Assembly: GCA_903893935.1 (NCBI GenBank)
Contig: CAITOD010000097.1
Location: forward strand, 1-11,071
Reading direction: 5' to 3'
Length of the DNA stretch: 11,071 nt
Source of the DNA: an uncultured Sphingomonadales bacterium
GTDB taxonomy: Bacteria; Pseudomonadota; Alphaproteobacteria; Sphingomonadales; Sphingomonadaceae
The notes below the pieces were generated by a model. The model was not told where the DNA came from, ran no database searches, and saw nothing but the letters and a program-made list of their open reading frames with translations. The translations under genes were made by a program, and so were the position numbers. How positions within the stretch are numbered: position 1 is the stretch's first letter; every line of letters begins with the position of its first letter. Positions 7,288 through 11,071 of the stretch are shown piece by piece.

Positions 7288-8513
7288 GCGCGCTCGAACA
7301 CCGCTGCGATCCCCTGACCGCCGCCGATGCACATCGTTTCAAGCCCGTAACGCCCACCCCGGCGCACCAGTTCGCGCGTGAGATTGGCAAGGATGCGACC
7401 GCCGGTGGCGCCGATCGGGTGCCCCAGCGAAATGCCCGACCCGTTGACATTGAGCATGTCGAGCCGGCTGTCGTCCGCGCTCCAGCCCCAGCCTTTGAGC
7501 ACGGCGAGCACTTGCGGGGCAAACGCCTCGTTCAGTTCGACCAGATCGATCTGGTCCCAGCTCAGCCCGGAGCGCGCAAACAGCCGTTCGACCGCGGGGA
7601 CCGGGCCCATGCCCATCCGGCTCGGGTCGCACCCCGCTGCGGCCCACGAATGGAACCACGCGATCGGTTCGAGCCCAAGTTCGTGCAGCTTGTCTTCGGC
7701 CACCACGAGGCAGGCGGCGGCGGCATCGTTCTGCTGGCTGGCATTGCCCGCGGTCACCACTGCGCCGGGGATCGTGGCGCTTTCGATCGCGCGCAATTTG
7801 CCAAGCGTCGCCATGCTGGCATCGGGACGATAGCCTTCGTCGTGATCGAACAGCACCGGATCGCCCTTTTTCTGCGGCACAGGCACCGGCACGAGTTCAT
7901 CGGCAAACAGCCCTTGCGCCCAGGCTTCCGTGGCGCGCTGGTGGCTGCGAACGGCATAGGCATCGCATTCCTCGCGCGTGATGCCATAGTCGCGGGCGAG
8001 ATTTTCGGCGGTTTCGATCATCCCCGAAATCACCCCGAAGCGTTCGATCGGCTGCGACATCAGCCGCCCGCGCGTGAGCCGGTCGTGCAGCACCAGATTG
8101 CCCATGCGCGCACCGTGACGAATGTCGGTGGAGTAATGTTCGACATTCGACATCGATTCAACGCCGCCCGCGACCACCACATCGGCAGCACCCGTCTGCA
8201 CCATCATCGCCGCGTTGACGACGGCCTGCAGCCCCGATCCGCAGCGCCGGTCGACCTGGTAGCCCGGCACATCGAGCGGCAGCCCGGCGGCAAGCCACGA
8301 CCAGTGGCCGATCGCCGGCGCTTCGCCGCTGCCATAGCCTTGCGCAAAGATCACATCATCGACCCGCGACGGATCGACCCCGCTGCGCTCGATCAGCGCC
8401 TTGAGGATCACCGCGCCGAGCGGCCCGGCGGTGAGCGGCGCGAGCGCCCCGCCGAACTTGCCGACCGGGGTGCGCAAAGGCGAAACGATGGCGGCGCGGC
8501 GTAATTGGGTCAT
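7284..8513 (-). CDS. Thiolase family protein (acetyl-CoA C-acyltransferase)
   Basis: Degradative-type thiolase of 409 residues, which cleaves 3-oxoacyl-CoA with free CoA to acetyl-CoA (or propionyl-CoA) and a shortened acyl-CoA. The full catalytic set is present: nucleophile Cys91 in DRRCGSGLQA, NEAFA at 328-332, His365 in GHPIGATGGR, and Cys395 in CIGGGQG. Other family blocks are AGGVESMSN (115-123) and TAGNASQQNDAAAA (254-267). The last differs from the GNASGxNDGAAA of biosynthetic thiolases and is closer to the FadA5-like degradative branch. ATG 8513 overlaps the preceding stop (ATGA) and has AGGA 8 bases upstream (minus strand, 8522-8525). It sits between the Mct-like and Mcd-like genes, so it may supply methylsuccinyl-CoA by splitting a methyl-branched 3-oxodicarboxylyl-CoA; this is inference. 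A role as an acetoacetyl-CoA thiolase cannot be excluded. Confidence 0.9.
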   Translation of the reverse strand: MTQLRRAAIVSPLRTPVGKFGGALAPLTAGPLGAVILKALIERSGVDPSRVDDVIFAQGYGSGEAPAIGHWSWLAAGLPLDVPGYQVDRRCGSGLQAVVNAAMMVQTGAADVVVAGGVESMSNVEHYSTDIRHGARMGNLVLHDRLTRGRLMSQPIERFGVISGMIETAENLARDYGITREECDAYAVRSHQRATEAWAQGLFADELVPVPVPQKKGDPVLFDHDEGYRPDASMATLGKLRAIESATIPGAVVTAGNASQQNDAAAACLVVAEDKLHELGLEPIAWFHSWAAAGCDPSRMGMGPVPAVERLFARSGLSWDQIDLVELNEAFAPQVLAVLKGWGWSADDSRLDMLNVNGSGISLGHPIGATGGRILANLTRELVRRGGRYGLETMCIGGGQGIAAVFERA

Positions 8514-9709
8514 CTGGCGGTTCCTACAAGTCCGGAGTCGATCAGGCGGGCGATCGCACCCGACGCGAGGCCGAGGCGTTCGGCAAGCACCATTTCGCTG
8601 TGTTCGCCATTGCGCGGGGCAGGGCGGGGTGCCTCGCGCGGGGTGGCGGGCAGCGTGGCAAAGGCGCCTGCGGCGGGATATGTCGCGCCGCTGGGATTGG
8701 CAGCGGCACCAAACAGCGGGTTTTCGGCCACCAGCGCGGGGTCCATCGCCGCTTCGTGCATCGTCCGGTAAGCCGAATGGACAATTCCGCCGGCATCGAA
8801 GGCTGCGGCCAGATCGCTGTGACGGCGCGCGCCGATCGCTGCTTCAAACAGCGGATAGAGCGCATCGCGATGCGTATAGCGCAGGCCGTCGTCGGCCGCG
8901 AACGCGACCCCGCGCGCCGCTTCGATGGCGCCGATCGCTTCGCCCAGCCCGAGCGCTGCGACCAGATTGGCCCATTGCCGGTGCGTCACCACCACGATCA
9001 TTGTGCGCACGCCGTCGGCGGTCACGAAATCGCGGCCGAACAGCCCGAACACGGTGTTGCCCAGCCTTGGCCGGTCGGCACCGGTGGTGATGACTTCGGC
9101 CAGACTGCCGAGATTGGCCACCGTTCCGATGGCAACGTCGGACAAGGGCAGGCGCACTTCGCCGCCTTCGCCACTGGCAGCGCGGCGATGCAGCGCCGCC
9201 ATCAGCGCAAAGGCAGCATAAGCCCCGGTGAGCAAGTCCCACGCCGGCAGCACATGATTGACCGGATCGGGCCCGGCGCCGGTCAGCATCGGATAGCCGA
9301 CCGCGTTGTTGACGGTGTAATCGAGCGCCGGGCTGCCATCGGCCCAGCCCATCACGCGCACAGTGATCAGGTCCTTGCGCCCTTCGGCGAGCGTATCGTG
9401 CGCGAGAAAGCCTTTGGCGGGGAAATTGGTAACGAATTGCCCGGTTGCACGCACCAATGCCTGCAGCAGTTCGCGCGCTTCGGGGCGGCCGAGATCGAGC
9501 GCCAGCGAGCGTTTGGCGCGGTTGAGATTTTCCCAATAGAGCGAGGCGTTGTCGGCGGTCACCGGCCAGCGGTGGTAATCGGGGCCGCCGCCGATCTGGT
9601 CGACCCGGATCACTTCGGCGCCCATTTGCGCAAGATAGAGCCCGCACGTCGGCGCGGCGACGAACGACGACGCCTCGATCACCGACAGGCCGGCGAGCAG
9701 CGGGTACAT
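8510..9709 (-). CDS. mct: Family III (CaiB/BaiF) CoA-transferase, mesaconyl-CoA C1-C4 transferase-like
   Basis: Family III CoA-transferase of 399 residues. The sequence resembles mesaconyl-CoA C1-C4 CoA transferase (2-methylfumaryl-CoA isomerase), which moves CoA within mesaconate from C1 to C4. Matching blocks are LSVIEASSFVAAP (8-20), LAQMGAEVIRVDQIGGGPDY (26-45) followed by HRWPV, FVTNFPAKGFL (92-102), ALDYTVN (128-134), NHVLPAWDLLTGAYAA (151-166) and GNTVFGLFGRDF (217-228). Asp158 aligns with the catalytic aspartate of the family that forms an acyl anhydride intermediate. The C terminus has the usual APRNGEHSEMVL block (364-375). The frame is open further upstream, but ATG 9709 is chosen because it matches the family N terminus and lies 5 bases after the preceding stop; GAGG precedes it at a short distance. 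Nearby Mcd-like and Meh-like genes handle the enzyme's expected substrate and product, strengthening the specific call. Confidence 0.8.
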   Translation of the reverse strand: MYPLLAGLSVIEASSFVAAPTCGLYLAQMGAEVIRVDQIGGGPDYHRWPVTADNASLYWENLNRAKRSLALDLGRPEARELLQALVRATGQFVTNFPAKGFLAHDTLAEGRKDLITVRVMGWADGSPALDYTVNNAVGYPMLTGAGPDPVNHVLPAWDLLTGAYAAFALMAALHRRAASGEGGEVRLPLSDVAIGTVANLGSLAEVITTGADRPRLGNTVFGLFGRDFVTADGVRTMIVVVTHRQWANLVAALGLGEAIGAIEAARGVAFAADDGLRYTHRDALYPLFEAAIGARRHSDLAAAFDAGGIVHSAYRTMHEAAMDPALVAENPLFGAAANPSGATYPAAGAFATLPATPREAPRPAPRNGEHSEMVLAERLGLASGAIARLIDSGLVGTAR

Positions 9710-9714
9710 TGGCC

Positions 9715-10890
9715 TCAGCCCAGCCCGGCGGCGAAATCGCGCAGCATCTGCTTGGCGATCACCAGTTGCATGATTTGCGTGGTGCCTTCGTAAATGCGAT
9801 AGATCCGCGCATCGCGGAAAAACCGTTCGGCTTCGTATTCGGCGAGATAGCCCGCACCGCCGTGGATCTGCACGCAGCGATCGGCGACACGGCCGCACAT
9901 TTCCGAAGCGAACATCTTGAACGCGGCGGCTTCCTTGAGGATTTTGGTGCCCTGATCGGCTTTGGCTATGGCGTCGCGCATCATGCATTGCGCGGCATAG
10001 ATTTCGGCATAGCTGTCGGACAGCATCGCCTGGATCAGCTGGAAATTGGCGATCGGTTCGCCAAACGCCTTGCGCTCGGTGGCATAGCGCGTCGCGGTAT
10101 CGAGCATGCGGCGGGCATAGCCGGCGCTGGCTGCTCCCACCGACAGCCGCCCGTTGTCGAGGCTCTGCATGGCGGTGGCAAACCCTTTGCCCTCTTCGCC
10201 GCCGAGCAGCGCGTCGCCGGGCACAAACACGTCGTCAAACATCAGATCGCCGATGTGGCTGCCCGACTGGCCCATCTTCTTGTCCGATTTGCCGCGCGAC
10301 ACGCCCGGACTGTCGAGCGGGACCAGAAACGCCGAGACATGCGCGTTCTTCGGCAGGTTTTCCTTCGACGTCCGGGCCATGATCAGCCCCACTTTGGCAA
10401 ACGGTGCATTGGTGATGTAGCGTTTGGTGCCGTTCAGCACATAGCCGTTGCCGCTGCGCACCGCGCTCGTCTGCAACCCGGCCGAATCCGATCCCGATCC
10501 GGGCTCGGTCAACCCGAACGAAGCGACTTCGCCCGCGGCCAGACGCGGCAGCCAATACGCCTTCTGTTCCGCCGTGCCGGCATTCCTGATCGCCGAACAG
10601 ACCATGCCGAGGTTGATCGATATCAGCGAACGATAGGCGGGCATCGCATAAGACAGCGTGTGGATCGTTTCGATATATTGCGACACGTTCATCCCGGCGC
10701 CGCCGTATTCTTCGGGCATGGTCAGACCGAACAGGCCCATATCGGCCATTTCCTGCCGAAGCGCCTCGGGAATGGCGTCACTGGCAATCACTTCGGCTTC
10801 GGCCGGCACCAGCCGCTCGCGCACATAGCGTTCGAGCTGCGCGTGGAACTGGGCGAAAATTTCCGGGTCCATGCCGGGGTTGGTGGTCAT
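9715..10890 (-). CDS. Acyl-CoA dehydrogenase, short/medium-chain type
   Basis: FAD-dependent acyl-CoA dehydrogenase of 391 residues, normal family length, introducing the alpha-beta double bond of an acyl-CoA and passing electrons to electron-transfer flavoprotein. Visible blocks are MGLFGLTMPEEYGGAGM (51-67), FGLTEPGSGSDSAGLQ (125-140) at the flavin, NGTKRYITNAPFA (153-165), GEEGKGFATAM (231-241), RKAFGEPIANFQLIQ (273-287), CVQIHGGAGY (339-348) and IYEGTTQIM (366-374), where Glu368 is at the catalytic-base position used by short/medium-chain dehydrogenases. ATG 10890 is chosen for the GAGG (minus strand, 10899-10902) 8 bases upstream; ATG 10872 lacks one. It follows the upstream gene by 10 bases and precedes the Mct-like gene by 5. 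It lacks the N-terminal extension of the Mcd-like enzyme, so it probably acts on a different, earlier intermediate. Substrate not determinable from sequence. Confidence 0.92.
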   Translation of the reverse strand: MTTNPGMDPEIFAQFHAQLERYVRERLVPAEAEVIASDAIPEALRQEMADMGLFGLTMPEEYGGAGMNVSQYIETIHTLSYAMPAYRSLISINLGMVCSAIRNAGTAEQKAYWLPRLAAGEVASFGLTEPGSGSDSAGLQTSAVRSGNGYVLNGTKRYITNAPFAKVGLIMARTSKENLPKNAHVSAFLVPLDSPGVSRGKSDKKMGQSGSHIGDLMFDDVFVPGDALLGGEEGKGFATAMQSLDNGRLSVGAASAGYARRMLDTATRYATERKAFGEPIANFQLIQAMLSDSYAEIYAAQCMMRDAIAKADQGTKILKEAAAFKMFASEMCGRVADRCVQIHGGAGYLAEYEAERFFRDARIYRIYEGTTQIMQLVIAKQMLRDFAAGLG

Positions 10891-10900
10891 CGCTCGCGCC

Positions 10901-11071
10901 TCAGATCGGGTCGTAGGGAAACACGTCGGCCGAAACTTCGGTGGCGCGCGCGAAATCGGGGCGGAATGCCGGGATCAGATCGTCGGCGATCGTCTGCGCG
11001 GTCCAGCCTTCGCTGCGCGTCATCGATCGCACCGGGCGGGGCTTGTTGAACAGCACGATTTCGTTGAGATC
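10901..11071 (-). CDS. C-terminal end of an unidentified protein, first visible gene of the operon
   Basis: The last 56 codons of a minus-strand gene run off the right edge in an open frame and stop with TGA at 10901-10903. The stop overlaps the GAGG that probably serves the next gene, 10 bases before its ATG, so the two are almost certainly co-transcribed. The visible peptide contains NKPRPVRSMTRSEGW and ends ADVFPYDPI; codon use matches the neighbouring genes. I do not recognise the family. It does not resemble the C-terminal ends I can recall of citramalyl-CoA lyases or crotonyl-CoA carboxylase/reductase. No function is offered. Confidence 0.7.
   Translation of the reverse strand, partial: DLNEIVLFNKPRPVRSMTRSEGWTAQTIADDLIPAFRPDFARATEVSADVFPYDPI

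Noticed and set aside
5740..7317. Long plus-strand open frame (525 codons) opposite the Mcd-like gene
   Set aside because: The translation is low-complexity and rich in Arg, Ala, Gly and His, as expected from the antisense of a GC-rich gene. The minus-strand protein has full family motifs and a catalytic residue.
7712..7752. Thiolase motif TAGNASQQNDAAAA differing from the textbook GNASGxNDGAAA, considered as possible loss of function
   Set aside because: Similar Q-containing variants occur in degradative FadA5-like thiolases, and Cys91, His365 and Cys395 are all intact.
8510..9988. Extended N terminus for the CoA-transferase (start at 9988)
   Set aside because: The extra 93 residues overlap the acyl-CoA dehydrogenase gene in another frame, are arginine-rich and do not resemble the family, whose N terminus begins at 9709.
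9709..11049. Plus-strand open frame of 446 codons opposite the acyl-CoA dehydrogenase
   Set aside because: Antisense shadow of a gene with a complete set of acyl-CoA dehydrogenase motifs. No recognisable domain in the plus-strand translation.

Overview
The window is GC-rich, almost fully coding DNA with tight, overlapping genes. The gene content (heterotetrameric sarcosine oxidase, many acyl-CoA enzymes, small PilZ proteins) and the codon bias toward G/C-ending codons suggest an alphaproteobacterium, most plausibly of the order Sphingomonadales. That placement is inference from gene style, not from a marker gene. I found no rRNA, tRNA, CRISPR array or insertion sequence.

Left part, plus strand (1-3692). 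The window opens inside soxA, the alpha subunit of heterotetrameric sarcosine oxidase. soxG (gamma subunit) overlaps its end. After a 74-base gap comes a complete 12-helix major facilitator transporter of the Spinster-like type. The beta and delta subunits should lie just outside the left edge. Together these genes look like an uptake and demethylation unit for sarcosine or a related N-methyl amine.

Middle part, minus strand (3731-4834). Two small single-domain PilZ proteins, about half identical to each other, form a tandem pair. Each is preceded by the same 18-base element (16 of 18 bases identical) at the same distance, 81 bases, from its start codon. Near the copy upstream of the left gene are further dyads. 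The convergent junction with the transporter holds a small hairpin and a 14-base tandem repeat that runs into the end of the left PilZ gene.

Right part, minus strand (4835-11071). A compact operon reads right to left: the tail of an unidentified gene, a short/medium-chain-type acyl-CoA dehydrogenase, a family III CoA-transferase that looks like mesaconyl-CoA C1-C4 CoA transferase (Mct), a degradative thiolase, a long acyl-CoA dehydrogenase that looks like methylsuccinyl-CoA dehydrogenase (Mcd), and a double-hotdog hydratase that looks like mesaconyl-C4-CoA hydratase (Meh). Gaps are 10 and 5 bases, then the starts and stops overlap (ATGA, ATGA, TGATG). Mcd, Mct and Meh join into one logical route: methylsuccinyl-CoA to mesaconyl-C1-CoA to mesaconyl-C4-CoA to citramalyl-CoA, which a lyase not seen here would split to pyruvate and acetyl-CoA. 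Mcd is known from the ethylmalonyl-CoA pathway and Mct/Meh from the 3-hydroxypropionate bi-cycle. Here they sit together with a thiolase and a second dehydrogenase, which points to catabolism of a methyl-branched dicarboxylic acid rather than to either carbon-assimilation pathway. This is the most interesting content of the window.
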